Notes: generated from the letters alone by a model not told the origin. 21,100 nucleotides of DNA from an uncultured Oscillospiraceae bacterium (GCA_910588975.1 CAJUSE010000023.1:10270-31369); one strand, 5' to 3'; counted from the first letter of the stretch, positions 12,819-20,067 are shown. Translations and numbers: made by a program.

Positions 12819-13598
12819 ATGGAAAAAACAGCGTTGATCACCGGGGCCACCGGAGGGCTTGGTTACGCCTATGCCCGGTACTGGGCGGGGGAGGGGTATG
12901 ACCTTATCCTCACCGGCCGGCGGGAGGCCATCTACCAGCGTGCCCAGGCTTTGCGGGAGGAATTTGCTGTGGCTGTGGAGGTGCTTCGGCCCCAGCTGGG
13001 CAGGCCGGAGGGGGTGGAGGAACTGCTCTCCGCTCTGGAGGGCCGGGAGGTGGATGTGCTGGTAAACAACGCCGGCTTTGGCTATGCCGGCAAGCTGGTG
13101 GATATGCCCCCGGAGAAGCTGGAGGAGATGCTCTACCTCCATGTGGTCTGCACCACCCGGCTGTGCCGGGTGGTGGGGGCGGACATGGCCCGGCGGGGGA
13201 GAGGGACCATCCTCAACATCGCCTCGGCCGCTGCCTTTGCTCCCGCCCCCAACAGCGCCGTCTATGCCGCCAGCAAGCGGTATGTCCTGCAGCTTTCCGA
13301 GGCCCTCCATGTGGAGCTGGCTCCCTGGGGGGTCCGGGTCCAGGCGGTGTGCCCGGGGATGGTGGACACTGACTTCCATAGCCGCATGGGGGTAGAAAAG
13401 GCGGGCAACTGGCGCTCCCTGCTGCCCTTCCGGCAGCCCGGGGCGGTGGTGGCCGACGCCATGAGAGATTTCGGCAAAGGGAAGGTGGTGTCGGTGCCCG
13501 ACGTGGGCGGGCGGCTGCTGCGGCAGGCAGACCGGCACCTGCCCCGGGGGCTTTTTTATAAGGTGATGGGATTGGTGGACAGGAAGGTCATGGGGTAG
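12819..13598 (+). CDS. Short-chain dehydrogenase/reductase (classical SDR)
   Basis: A 259-aa cytosolic oxidoreductase of the classical SDR type. It shows TGATGGLG (8-15) for the dinucleotide, Arg34-Arg35 after the second strand, which favours NADP(H), NNAG (83-86), and the catalytic Ser136 with YxxxK as Tyr149 and Lys153. CPGMVDTDF (about 188-196) is the usual 'PG' motif. The frame is open far upstream, but that part is the antisense shadow of the DUF1846 gene. ATG 12819 has AAAAGGGGAGA before it and yields a normal family start. The stop codon TAG lies within a palindromic repeat, so the present C-terminus may be set by that element. The substrate is unknown. Confidence 0.9.
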   Translation: MEKTALITGATGGLGYAYARYWAGEGYDLILTGRREAIYQRAQALREEFAVAVEVLRPQLGRPEGVEELLSALEGREVDVLVNNAGFGYAGKLVDMPPEKLEEMLYLHVVCTTRLCRVVGADMARRGRGTILNIASAAAFAPAPNSAVYAASKRYVLQLSEALHVELAPWGVRVQAVCPGMVDTDFHSRMGVEKAGNWRSLLPFRQPGAVVADAMRDFGKGKVVSVPDVGGRLLRQADRHLPRGLFYKVMGLVDRKVMG

Positions 13599-13677
13599 GG
13601 GCGGCCTTTGGCCGCCCGATCCTTTCATGGTGTAAAACTGGTTCTGCCAGGAGCGGGCGGCCGCAGGCCGCCCCTAC
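13595..13677. repeat. Interspersed GC-rich double-hairpin palindrome, copy 2
   Basis: An 83-base element with outer arms GTAGGGGCGGCC (13595-13606) and its reverse complement (13666-13677), plus inner arms GGCCGCCCGATC (13610-13621) and GAGCGGGCGGCC (13651-13662) with one mismatch. The same arms make up the element at 1630-1715, while the middle sequence differs. The first bases provide the TAG stop of the upstream dehydrogenase. It may also act as its transcript end. From 13678 to 13820 I see only AT-rich sequence and a small GGGCC/GGCCC hairpin. Confidence 0.85.
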
Positions 13678-13820
13678 GGGGATACCATAGCTATGATAAG
13701 AATATTGCAAATTCATGAGAGAGTTGGCGGGCCGAGACCGGCGGCCCCTCACAAGAATGTCGCTGAGGTGGGCCTAAATAAAAATCCCCGCAAAAAATTT
13801 GAAAAAATTCTCCCAAACCC

Positions 13821-13849
13821 TTGACGAAGGGGGGATTTTGGTGTATTAT
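13821..13849 (+). promoter_or_regulatory. Strong sigma-A-type promoter of S10 ribosomal operon
   Basis: TTGACG (13821-13826) and TATTAT (13844-13849) with a 17-base spacer and AT-rich upstream sequence (AAAAAATTTGAAAAAATT) that could serve as an UP element. Predicted transcription starts near 13856, leaving a leader of about 265 bases before rpsJ. Confidence 0.88.
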
Positions 13850-13951
13850 TATCCAGCGCCTTTATGGGCGCACTATGCGATGATGCAGGAGATTGCTCCG
13901 AAAGGAGGTAACTTCTGCGGAGTATGTCCGTTGAATCGGGCGGCTGAGAGC

Positions 13952-14017
13952 CTCTGTCCATGCGTATATCGCCATGCAGAGATTGACCGGCCGGCTTGCT
14001 GTGCCGGTTTTCTTTCT
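13952..14017 (+). promoter_or_regulatory. Structured S10 operon leader with terminator-like hairpin
   Basis: The first hairpin has CTCTG (13952-13956) pairing with CAGAG (13977-13981) and an inner CATG/CATG pairing. It is followed directly by ACCGGC (13986-13991) pairing with GCCGGT (14003-14008), or a shifted CCGGC/GCCGG register, and then TTTTCTTTCT. This resembles an intrinsic terminator inside the leader. E. coli regulates its S10 operon by L4-induced termination in a comparable leader; whether that happens here is inference. Confidence 0.6.
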
Positions 14018-14067
14018 GTCGTGGAGTGATACGCACGAGAAAGTGGATAGAAAAATGACTCTCGCTG

Positions 14068-14100
14068 TACGAAGCGTGGACAGATCAATGACACTTCGTA
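14068..14100 (+). other. Hairpin just upstream of rpsJ ribosome binding site
   Basis: TACGAAG (14068-14074) pairs with CTTCGTA (14094-14100), or alternatively TACGAA/TTCGTA followed by GTG/CAC. It ends seven bases before AAGGAGG (14107-14113). It could influence rpsJ translation. Confidence 0.55.
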
Positions 14101-14121
14101 TGTATTAAGGAGGAAACACAA

Positions 14122-14436
14122 ATGGCAGCTCAGAAAGAAATGATCCGCATTCGTCTCAAGGCTTACGATCACCAGCTCATCGACCAGAGCGCTGAGAAGA
14201 TCGTGGAGACCGCTAAGCGCACCGGCGCCACCGTCTCCGGCCCCATCCCCCTCCCCACCAAGAAGGAGGTCGTCACCATCCTGCGGGCCGTCCACAAGTA
14301 TAAGGACTCCCGGGAACAGTTCGAGCGCCGCACGCACAAGCGGCTCATCGACGTCATCAAGCCCTCCCCCAAGACTGTGGAGGCCCTGATGAGCCTGGAG
14401 CTTCCCGCCGGCGTGGATATTGAGATCAAACTGTAA
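14122..14436 (+). CDS. rpsJ: 30S ribosomal protein S10
   Basis: A 104-aa S10 of normal length. It forms part of the 30S head and, as NusE, can join antitermination complexes. The MIRIRLKAYDHQLIDQSAEKI region and the loop containing GPIPLPTKKEVVTILR with HKYKDSREQFERRTHKRLIDV are diagnostic. AAGGAGG lies eight bases before ATG 14122. It is the first gene of the S10 operon, behind a long structured leader. Unusually, a non-coding gap of almost 300 bases separates it from rplC. Confidence 0.97.
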   Translation: MAAQKEMIRIRLKAYDHQLIDQSAEKIVETAKRTGATVSGPIPLPTKKEVVTILRAVHKYKDSREQFERRTHKRLIDVIKPSPKTVEALMSLELPAGVDIEIKL

Positions 14437-14440
14437 GAAG

Positions 14441-14620
14441 GGTGGAGCAAGGGCCTGCTGAGGGGCTAACGACGGAGCGGAGCGAAATCTTGGAACAGCC
14501 AAAGGCTGTGGAGAGATTTTGCGAAGTCGGAGGAGTTAGATCCCGAAGCGATCAGGCCGTTGCGGAACCTGACAGCCCCACGCCTTGGGGCGGGCTGGTT
14601 TGGAACCAGTCCCTACAAAT
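14441..14620. repeat. Structured repeat-like insertion between rpsJ and rplC
   Basis: This segment encodes no recognisable protein, although a frame is open across it. CTAAC (14466-14470) faces GTTAG (14535-14539), AAATCT (14485-14490) faces AGATTT (14514-14519), and ACAGCC (14495-14500) faces GGCTGT (14504-14509), making one long stem with internal loops. Its end, GGGCGGGCTGGTTTGGAACC and then AGTCCCTAC, resembles the palindrome at 1736-1763. I recall similar non-coding tracts in related gut clostridia, but I could not check this. The remaining bases up to 14732 hold a weak GTCCG/CGGAC hairpin and the rplC binding site, and no clear promoter. Confidence 0.6.
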
Positions 14621-14732
14621 TTTGTGTACCGCAGTCCGGCGCTTTTTGAGTCGGACGGGTCAAGTCACGAGAGCAATACCTCAAAAACAGGCAACTCTCC
14701 TGACCAATAACCTTATTTAAGGAGGAAGACAC

Positions 14733-15458
14733 ATGGAAAAGGCCATTATCGGCAAGAAGGTCGGCATGACGCAGATCTTCGACGAGACCGGGCATGTGAT
14801 CCCGGTCACCGTCATCGCCGCCGGCCCCTGCACTGTGGTGCAGAAGAAGACCGACGAGACTGACGGCTACTCCGCCGTCCAGCTTGGCTATGAGGATGTC
14901 CCCGAGCGCAAGCTGACCAAGCCTGAGCTGGGCCATCTGAAGAAGGCCGGCGAGGGCGTGCTGAAGAAGCATCTCAAGGAGTTCAAGCTCCAGAACAGCG
15001 ACGAGCTCAACGTGGGCGACGTCATCGACTGCTCTGTGTTCGCCGAGGGCGACCGGGTGGACGTGACCGGCGTGAGCAAGGGCCACGGCTTCCAGGGCGT
15101 TGTCAAGCGCCACGGCGCCGCCATCAAGCGCATGACCCACGGCGGCGGCCCTGTCCACCGTCATCAGGGCGCTCTGGCCGCCGGCACCTATCCCGGCCAC
15201 ATCTTCAAGGGCCGTGACGGCGCCGGTCAGATGGGCAACGAGCAGGTCACCGTGCTGAACCTGGATGTGGTCAAGGTGGACACCGAGCTGGGCGTCATCG
15301 CCGTCAAGGGTGCCATCCCCGGCCCCAAGGGCTCTGTGGTGTACCTGCGCAACAGTGTGATCAACGTCAAGGAGAAGGGCGCTGACGCCGGCATCTCCAA
15401 GAACCCGCAGAAGGCTTCCGGGCGTAATCCCCAGAAGGCCTCTGCCCGTAACGCTTAA
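14733..15458 (+). CDS. rplC: 50S ribosomal protein L3 with C-terminal extension
   Basis: A 241-aa L3, an early-assembly 23S rRNA-binding protein whose long loop reaches the peptidyl-transferase centre. The start MEKAIIGKKVGMTQIFDETG and the loop segment with KGHGFQGVVKRHG and GPVHRHQGALAAGTYPGHIFKG are diagnostic. Usual bacterial L3 is about 205-215 residues; the extra 30 or so residues here hold a short direct repeat, NPQKAS at two places, in a basic tail. AAGGAGG lies shortly before ATG 14733. The next gene, rplD, begins 19 bases after the stop. Confidence 0.97.
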   Translation: MEKAIIGKKVGMTQIFDETGHVIPVTVIAAGPCTVVQKKTDETDGYSAVQLGYEDVPERKLTKPELGHLKKAGEGVLKKHLKEFKLQNSDELNVGDVIDCSVFAEGDRVDVTGVSKGHGFQGVVKRHGAAIKRMTHGGGPVHRHQGALAAGTYPGHIFKGRDGAGQMGNEQVTVLNLDVVKVDTELGVIAVKGAIPGPKGSVVYLRNSVINVKEKGADAGISKNPQKASGRNPQKASARNA

Positions 15459-15477
15459 GGGAAGGAGAGTGTGAGAT

Positions 15478-16092
15478 ATGCCTAAGGCTAACATTTATGA
15501 TATGGCCGGCAAGCAGGTCGGCGAGATGGACCTGAACGAGGCCATTTTCGGCATTGAGCCCAACGTCAGCGTCATGCATGACGTGGTGAAGAACCACCTG
15601 GCCAACTGCCGGCAGGGCACCCAGAGCGCCCTGACCCGTGCCGAGGTCTCCGGCGGCGGCAAGAAGCCCTGGCGCCAGAAGGGCACCGGCCGTGCCCGTC
15701 AGGGCTCTACCCGGGCTCCCCAGTGGACCCACGGCGGCATCGTGTTCGCCCCCAAGCCCCGCAGTTATCGGTACACCCTGAACAAGAAGGTGCGCCGTCT
15801 GGCCCTCAAGTCCGCCCTCTCCGCCAAGGCGGCCGAGGGGAAGGTGCTGGTGGTGGACGATCTGGGCATGGCCGAGATCAAGACCAAGACCTTCGCCGGC
15901 TTCCTGGGCGCTGTGGGCTCCAAGAAGGCCCTGGTGGTCACCGGCTGCCCCAACGTGGTCAAGTCGGCCCGGAACATTCCCGGTGTGGTCACCAGCCCCG
16001 CCAACCTGATTAACGTTTACGACATCATCAACGCCAACGAGTTCATCGTTGACAAGGCCGCTCTGGCCACCATCGAGGAGGTGTTCGGCTAA
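15478..16092 (+). CDS. rplD: 50S ribosomal protein L4
   Basis: A 204-aa L4 (uL4) of normal length. It lines the exit tunnel with its extended loop; in E. coli it also represses its own operon, though that is not proven here. The loop region GGGKKPWRQKGTGRARQGS (about 59-77) followed by TRAPQWTHGGIVFAP is diagnostic. GAAGGAGAG lies just before ATG 15478. Its stop codon overlaps the rplW start by one base (TAATG), a sign of translational coupling. Confidence 0.97.
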   Translation: MPKANIYDMAGKQVGEMDLNEAIFGIEPNVSVMHDVVKNHLANCRQGTQSALTRAEVSGGGKKPWRQKGTGRARQGSTRAPQWTHGGIVFAPKPRSYRYTLNKKVRRLALKSALSAKAAEGKVLVVDDLGMAEIKTKTFAGFLGAVGSKKALVVTGCPNVVKSARNIPGVVTSPANLINVYDIINANEFIVDKAALATIEEVFG

Positions 16093-16391
16093 TGGCTAAC
16101 ACTGCTTATGACATCATTAAGCGCCCCATCATCACCGAGCGCTCCATGGCCGGCACCGAGATGAAGCGCTACACCTTTGAGGTGGCCAAGGACGCCAACA
16201 AGATCCAGATCGCCAAGGCCATCGAGGAGATCTTCGGCGTGAAGGTGGCCAAGGTCAACACCATGAACATGCAGGGCAAGGAGAAGCGCACCGGCGCTTA
16301 TCCCAAGGGCCGTCGGCCCAGCTGGAAGAAGGCCATGATCACCCTCACCGAGGACTCCAAGACCATCGAGTTCTTCGAGGGCATGGTGTAA
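16092..16391 (+). CDS. rplW: 50S ribosomal protein L23
   Basis: A 99-aa L23, located at the tunnel exit, where trigger factor and the signal recognition particle dock. It begins MANTAYDIIKRPIITERSM, typical of the family, and has VNTMNMQGKEKRTGAYPKGR (about 56-75) as the rRNA-binding loop. The start codon shares an A with the stop codon of rplD, so the two are probably translated in a coupled way. rplB follows after 16 bases. Confidence 0.97.
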   Translation: MANTAYDIIKRPIITERSMAGTEMKRYTFEVAKDANKIQIAKAIEEIFGVKVAKVNTMNMQGKEKRTGAYPKGRRPSWKKAMITLTEDSKTIEFFEGMV

Positions 16392-16407
16392 GGGAGGAGA
16401 GACAAGA

Positions 16408-17241
16408 ATGGCTATCAAGACTTATAAACCGACGACTCCCTCCCGGCGCCACATGACTGTGTCCGCCTTTGAGGGAATCGACAAGAAGGCCAAGCCCGAG
16501 CGCAGCCTTCTCGAGCCTCTGAAGAAGCACGCCGGCCGCAACAGCTATGGCCGGATCACCGTTCGCCATCACGGCGGCGGCAACAAGCAGAAGTACCGTG
16601 TGGTGGACTTCAAGCGGGACAAGGCCGGCAAGGCCACTGTGATCAACCTGCAGTATGACCCCAACCGGTCCGCCAACATCGCCCTCATCCAGTATGAGGA
16701 CGGCGAGAAGCGGTATATCCTGGCTCCTGTGGGCCTGAAGGCCGGCCACATCATCATGACCGGCACCGGCGCCGACATCCTGCCCGGTAACGCTATGCCC
16801 ATCAGCGACATCCCTGTGGGCACCATGATCCACAACATCGAGCTCTACCCCGGCAAGGGTGGCCAGCTGGTCCGCTCCGCCGGTGTGGCCGCTCAGCTCA
16901 TGGCCAAGGAGAACGGCATGGCACAGGTCCGTCTGCCCTCCGGCGAGATGCGCTACATTCGCCTGAACTGCATGGCCACCATCGGCCAGGTGGGCAACAC
17001 CGACCACGAGAACATCCAGATCGGTAAGGCCGGCCGCAAGCGCCACATGGGTTGGCGGCCCACCGTCCGTGGCTCGGTCATGAACCCCAACGATCACCCC
17101 CACGGCGGCGGCGAGGGCAAGAGCCCTGTTGGCCGTCCCGGCCCTGTGACCCCCTGGGGCAAGCCTGCCATGGGCTACAAGACCCGGAAGGGCAAGAACC
17201 GCACCGAGAAGTTCATCGTCAAGCACCGCAACAGCAAGTAA
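16408..17241 (+). CDS. rplB: 50S ribosomal protein L2
   Basis: A 277-aa L2 of normal length. It is needed for subunit joining and peptidyl-transferase function. MAIKTYKPTTPSRRHMT at the start, GRNSYGRITVRHHGGG (43-58), and the conserved MNPNDHPHGGGEG (225-237), with His230 at the site of the functionally important histidine, identify it. GGGAGGAGAG precedes ATG 16408. It lies within the tightly spaced part of the operon, with rpsS 15 bases downstream. Confidence 0.98.
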   Translation: MAIKTYKPTTPSRRHMTVSAFEGIDKKAKPERSLLEPLKKHAGRNSYGRITVRHHGGGNKQKYRVVDFKRDKAGKATVINLQYDPNRSANIALIQYEDGEKRYILAPVGLKAGHIIMTGTGADILPGNAMPISDIPVGTMIHNIELYPGKGGQLVRSAGVAAQLMAKENGMAQVRLPSGEMRYIRLNCMATIGQVGNTDHENIQIGKAGRKRHMGWRPTVRGSVMNPNDHPHGGGEGKSPVGRPGPVTPWGKPAMGYKTRKGKNRTEKFIVKHRNSK

Positions 17242-17256
17242 GGAGGAGAGTAAAAT

Positions 17257-17529
17257 ATGTCTCGTAGCATCAAGAAGGGCCCGTTTTGCGCTCCTGAGCT
17301 GCTCAAGCGGGTGGACGAAATGAATGAGAAGAACGAGAAGAAGGTTCTGAAGACCTGGAGCCGTGCCTCCACCATCTTCCCCTCCTTCGTTGGCCACACC
17401 TTTGCCGTCCATGACGGCCGCAAGCACGTGCCCGTGTATGTCACCGAGGACATGGTGGGCCACAAGCTGGGCGAGTTCGCCCCCACCCGGACCTTCCGGG
17501 GCCACGCCGGCAGCAAGACCGGCAAGTAA
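17257..17529 (+). CDS. rpsS: 30S ribosomal protein S19
   Basis: A 90-aa S19, part of the 30S head near the A-site finger contact, working next to S13. The start MSRSIKKGPFCAPELLKRV and the stretch TWSRASTIFPSFVGHTFAVH followed by DGRKHVPVYVTEDMVGHKLGEF are diagnostic. AAGGAGGAG lies at the proper distance before ATG 17257. The gene lies between rplB and rplV as in other bacteria. Confidence 0.98.
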   Translation: MSRSIKKGPFCAPELLKRVDEMNEKNEKKVLKTWSRASTIFPSFVGHTFAVHDGRKHVPVYVTEDMVGHKLGEFAPTRTFRGHAGSKTGK

Positions 17530-17541
17530 GGAGGAGAGAAC

Positions 17542-17874
17542 ATGGAAGCAAAAGCCATTTTGAAATATGCCCGCATCTCTCCCCGCAAGGTTCAGATCGT
17601 CTGTGACCTGATCCGCGGCAAGAGTGTTGCCGAGGCCGAGGCCATCCTGCTGGGCACCCCCAAGGCGGCCGCCGAGCTGATGAGCAAGCTCCTCAAAAGC
17701 GCCGCGTCCAACGCGGAGAACAACCACCAGATGGACCCTGAGAAGCTGTATGTCTCCACCACCTACGCCTGCCCCGGTCCCATCATCAAGCGGATGATGC
17801 CCAGAGCCCAGGGCCGTGCGTACCGGATCAACAAGCGCACTTCTCACATCACCATCTGTGTCAGCGAGCGCTAA
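17542..17874 (+). CDS. rplV: 50S ribosomal protein L22
   Basis: A 110-aa L22 with the tunnel-lining beta-hairpin. ARISPRKVQIVCDLIRGKSV (about 10-29) and the C-terminal PRAQGRAYRINKRTSHITI (about 87-105) identify it. The hairpin is of normal length, with no insertion that would suggest macrolide-type alteration. AGGAGAG precedes ATG 17542, 13 bases after the rpsS stop. rpsC follows after 15 bases. Confidence 0.97.
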   Translation: MEAKAILKYARISPRKVQIVCDLIRGKSVAEAEAILLGTPKAAAELMSKLLKSAASNAENNHQMDPEKLYVSTTYACPGPIIKRMMPRAQGRAYRINKRTSHITICVSER

Positions 17875-17889
17875 GGGAGGAGGAAGTTT

Positions 17890-18771
17890 ATGGGACAGAA
17901 AGTGAATCCCCACGGCCTGCGCGTGGGTGTCATTAAGGATTGGGACTCCCGCTGGTATGCCCGCAACGAGCTGGTGGGCGACCTGCTGGTAGAGGACAAG
18001 AAGATCCGCGACTACCTGAAAAAGACCCTTTACGGCGCCGGCGTCCCCAAGATCGAGATCGAGCGGGACAACAACGCCAAGGTCCGCGTCTATCTGCACT
18101 GCGCCCGTCCCGGTATGGTCATCGGCAAGGGCGGCGAGGACATCAAGAAGATTGAGGCCCAGTTGACCAAGCTCACCGGCAAGGCGGTGGACCTGAAGAT
18201 CGTGGAGGTCCGGGACGTGGACACCAACGCCCAGCTGGTGGCGGAGAACATCGCCCAGCAGCTGGAGAAGCGCATCGCGTTCCGCCGGGCCATGAAGAAC
18301 GCCATGGGCCGCGCCATGCGCATGGGCGCCCTGGGCATCAAGGTCCAGGTGTCCGGCCGTCTGAACGGCGCCGAGATCGCCCGCACCGAGCACTACCACG
18401 ACGGCACCATCCCCCTGCAGACCCTCCGGGCCGACATCGACTACGGCTTCGCCGAGGCTGCCACCACCTACGGCCGCATCGGCGTGAAGGTGTGGATCTA
18501 CAAGGGCGAGGTGCTCACCCAGACCCTGCGGACTACCCCCCGCACTCTGGACACCAAGAACTTCAAGGAGCGCCCCGATCGTCCCCGCCGTGATCGCCGG
18601 GACGGCGACCGTGGCGGCCGCCGGGATGACCGCCGCAGTGGCGGCCGCAGCGGCGATCGCCAGAGCGGCCCCACCTACAACCGTGTGGCCAGCCGCCCCG
18701 CTCCCAAGCCCGTTGAGGCTCCCGCCGCTGTTGAGGAGCCCGCTACCACTGAGGAAGGAGGCCAGGACTAA
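17890..18771 (+). CDS. rpsC: 30S ribosomal protein S3 with long charged C-terminal extension
   Basis: A 293-aa S3, which forms part of the mRNA entry channel and helicase site. The start MGQKVNPHGLRVGVIKDWDS and the KH-domain GKGGEDIKK (79-87) are diagnostic, and the C-terminal S3 domain ends at about residue 213. Usual S3 is about 210-235 residues. Here about 70 residues follow: an Arg/Asp/Gly-rich low-complexity part (228-259) and a Pro/Ala/Glu-rich acidic end. The stop codon overlaps the rplP start by one base. The extension is probably disordered. Confidence 0.97.
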   Translation: MGQKVNPHGLRVGVIKDWDSRWYARNELVGDLLVEDKKIRDYLKKTLYGAGVPKIEIERDNNAKVRVYLHCARPGMVIGKGGEDIKKIEAQLTKLTGKAVDLKIVEVRDVDTNAQLVAENIAQQLEKRIAFRRAMKNAMGRAMRMGALGIKVQVSGRLNGAEIARTEHYHDGTIPLQTLRADIDYGFAEAATTYGRIGVKVWIYKGEVLTQTLRTTPRTLDTKNFKERPDRPRRDRRDGDRGGRRDDRRSGGRSGDRQSGPTYNRVASRPAPKPVEAPAAVEEPATTEEGGQD

Positions 18772-19205
18772 TGCTGCTGCCTAAGAGAACAAAGTACCGC
18801 CGGGTCCACCGTGGCCGTATGACCGGCCGGGCCATGCGGGGCAACACCATTGCCTATGGTGAGTTCGGCCTTCAGGCTCTCGAGCCCGGCTGGATCACCT
18901 CCAACCAGATCGAGGCCGCCCGTGTGGCCATGACCCGTTACACCCGCCGTGGTGGTAAGGTCTGGATCAAGATCTTCCCCGATAAGCCTGTGACCAGCAA
19001 GGCTCTCGGCACCCGTATGGGTTCCGGTAAGGGCGCTCCCGACCACTGGATCGCTGTGGTCAAGCCCGACCGCATCATGTTTGAGATCGGCGGCGTCAGC
19101 GAGGAGGTCGCCCGTGAGGCCCTCCGTCTGGCCAGCCACAAGCTGCCCGTCAAGTGCAAGATCGTCAAGCGGGAGACCCCCGCTGTTGAGAATGGTGGTG
19201 AATGA
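18771..19205 (+). CDS. rplP: 50S ribosomal protein L16
   Basis: A 144-aa L16 that binds near the A-site tRNA elbow and helps late 50S maturation. The start MLLPKRTKYRRVHRGRMTG and KALGTRMGSGKGAPDHWIAV (about 76-95) are diagnostic. The family is usually about 136-145 residues. Its ATG overlaps the rpsC stop (TAATG), and its own end overlaps the rpmC start by four bases (ATGA), so translation of all three is probably coupled. Confidence 0.98.
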   Translation: MLLPKRTKYRRVHRGRMTGRAMRGNTIAYGEFGLQALEPGWITSNQIEAARVAMTRYTRRGGKVWIKIFPDKPVTSKALGTRMGSGKGAPDHWIAVVKPDRIMFEIGGVSEEVAREALRLASHKLPVKCKIVKRETPAVENGGE

Positions 19206-19405
19206 AGATGAAAGCCAGTGACATCCGTAAGATGAGCTCTGCCGAGCTGGAGACCAAGTTGGGCGAGCTGAAGAAGGATCTGTTCCAGCTCCGTCTTCAG
19301 CACGCCACCAATCAGCTGGAGAACCCGGTGAGAATTGCCCAGGTCAAGCGGGACATCGCCCGGGTCAAGACCGTTATCCGCGAGCTTGAGCTCGCAGGCC
19401 AGTAA
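19202..19405 (+). CDS. rpmC: 50S ribosomal protein L29
   Basis: A 67-aa L29, a small helical hairpin protein at the tunnel exit next to L23. The stretches MKASDIRKMSSAELETKLGE and FQLRLQHATNQLENPVRIAQ are typical. The first ATG at 19202 overlaps the rplP stop by four bases; a second in-frame ATG at 19208 is an equally possible start and would shorten it by two residues. rpsQ follows after 17 bases. Confidence 0.96.
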   Translation: MKMKASDIRKMSSAELETKLGELKKDLFQLRLQHATNQLENPVRIAQVKRDIARVKTVIRELELAGQ

Positions 19406-19422
19406 GAAGGAGGAACTGAGAA

Positions 19423-19686
19423 ATGAGTGAAGTTAGGACCTCTTCCCGCAAGATGCGGACCGGCCTGGTCGTGAGCGACAAGATGGATAAGACCGTTGTG
19501 GTGGCCATCGCCGACCGTGTGGCCCACCCCCTGTACAAGAAGATCGTCAAGAGAACCTATAAGCTCAAGGCCCACGATGAGAACAACGAGTGCGGCGTGG
19601 GCGATCGTGTCCGGGTGATGGAGACCCGCCCCCTGTCCAAGGACAAGCGTTGGCGTGTGGTCGAGATCATCGAGAAGGCGAAATAA
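19423..19686 (+). CDS. rpsQ: 30S ribosomal protein S17
   Basis: An 87-aa S17, an OB-fold primary 16S rRNA-binding protein needed early in 30S assembly. RKMRTGLVVSDKMDKTVVVA (about 9-28) and the late segment GDRVRVMETRPLSKDKRWRV (about 61-80) identify it. GAAGGAGGA precedes ATG 19423. It lies in the standard place between rpmC and rplN. Confidence 0.97.
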   Translation: MSEVRTSSRKMRTGLVVSDKMDKTVVVAIADRVAHPLYKKIVKRTYKLKAHDENNECGVGDRVRVMETRPLSKDKRWRVVEIIEKAK

Positions 19687-19698
19687 GGAGGTGCCAGT

Positions 19699-20067
19699 AT
19701 GATTCAGCAAGAGAGCTATCTGAAGGTGGCCGATAATACCGGCGCCAAGGAGATCAAGACCATTCGGGTCCTGGGCGGCTCCAAGCGCAAGTTCGGCAAC
19801 ATCGGCGACGTGATCGTGGCCAGTGTCCGTAAGGCGCAGCCCGGCGGCACCGTGAAGAAGGGCGAGGTGGTCAAGGCCGTCATCGTCCGCACCAGCAAGG
19901 GCATCCACCGCCCCGACGGCAGCTATGTCCGTTTCGACGAGAACGCCGCCGTTCTGATCCGGGACGACAAGAACCCCCGTGGTACCCGTATCTTTGGGCC
20001 GGTGGCCCGGGAGCTCCGGGATAGGGATTACATGAAGATCCTGTCCCTGGCCCCTGAAGTTCTGTAA
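19699..20067 (+). CDS. rplN: 50S ribosomal protein L14
   Basis: A 122-aa L14 of exactly typical length, located at the subunit interface, where it contacts the 30S subunit and the silencing factor RsfS. MIQQESYLKVADNTGAKEI, VRTSKGIHRPDGSYVRFDEN and RIFGPVARELRDRDYMKILS are diagnostic. AAGGAGG lies upstream of ATG 19699. In many bacteria it starts the spc half of this cluster; no separate promoter is visible here, so it probably belongs to one long transcript. Confidence 0.98.
   Translation: MIQQESYLKVADNTGAKEIKTIRVLGGSKRKFGNIGDVIVASVRKAQPGGTVKKGEVVKAVIVRTSKGIHRPDGSYVRFDENAAVLIRDDKNPRGTRIFGPVARELRDRDYMKILSLAPEVL

Noticed and set aside
13901..13950. Possible seven-residue leader peptide (ATG 13924, MSVESGG) behind AAAGGAGG in the S10 leader
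   Set aside because: The spacing from binding site to ATG is about 15 bases, too long to be convincing, and no regulatory amino-acid run is present.
13799..14029. 76-codon frame spanning the S10 promoter and leader
   Set aside because: It starts at a TTG upstream of the promoter and overlaps the -35 and -10 elements, so it would not be on the mRNA.
14442..14720. 92-codon frame between rpsJ and rplC
   Set aside because: It crosses the inverted repeat, has no good ribosome binding site and no domain. It appears to be a chance frame through a non-coding repeat.
16345..18399. Minus-strand open frame of 684 codons, and similar long antisense frames at 185-1507, 2442-3683, 4219-5343 and 14613-15494
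   Set aside because: They lie opposite well-supported genes, have His/Leu/Val/Gly-rich compositions typical of antisense reading of GC-rich codons, and lack credible starts. They are shadows.
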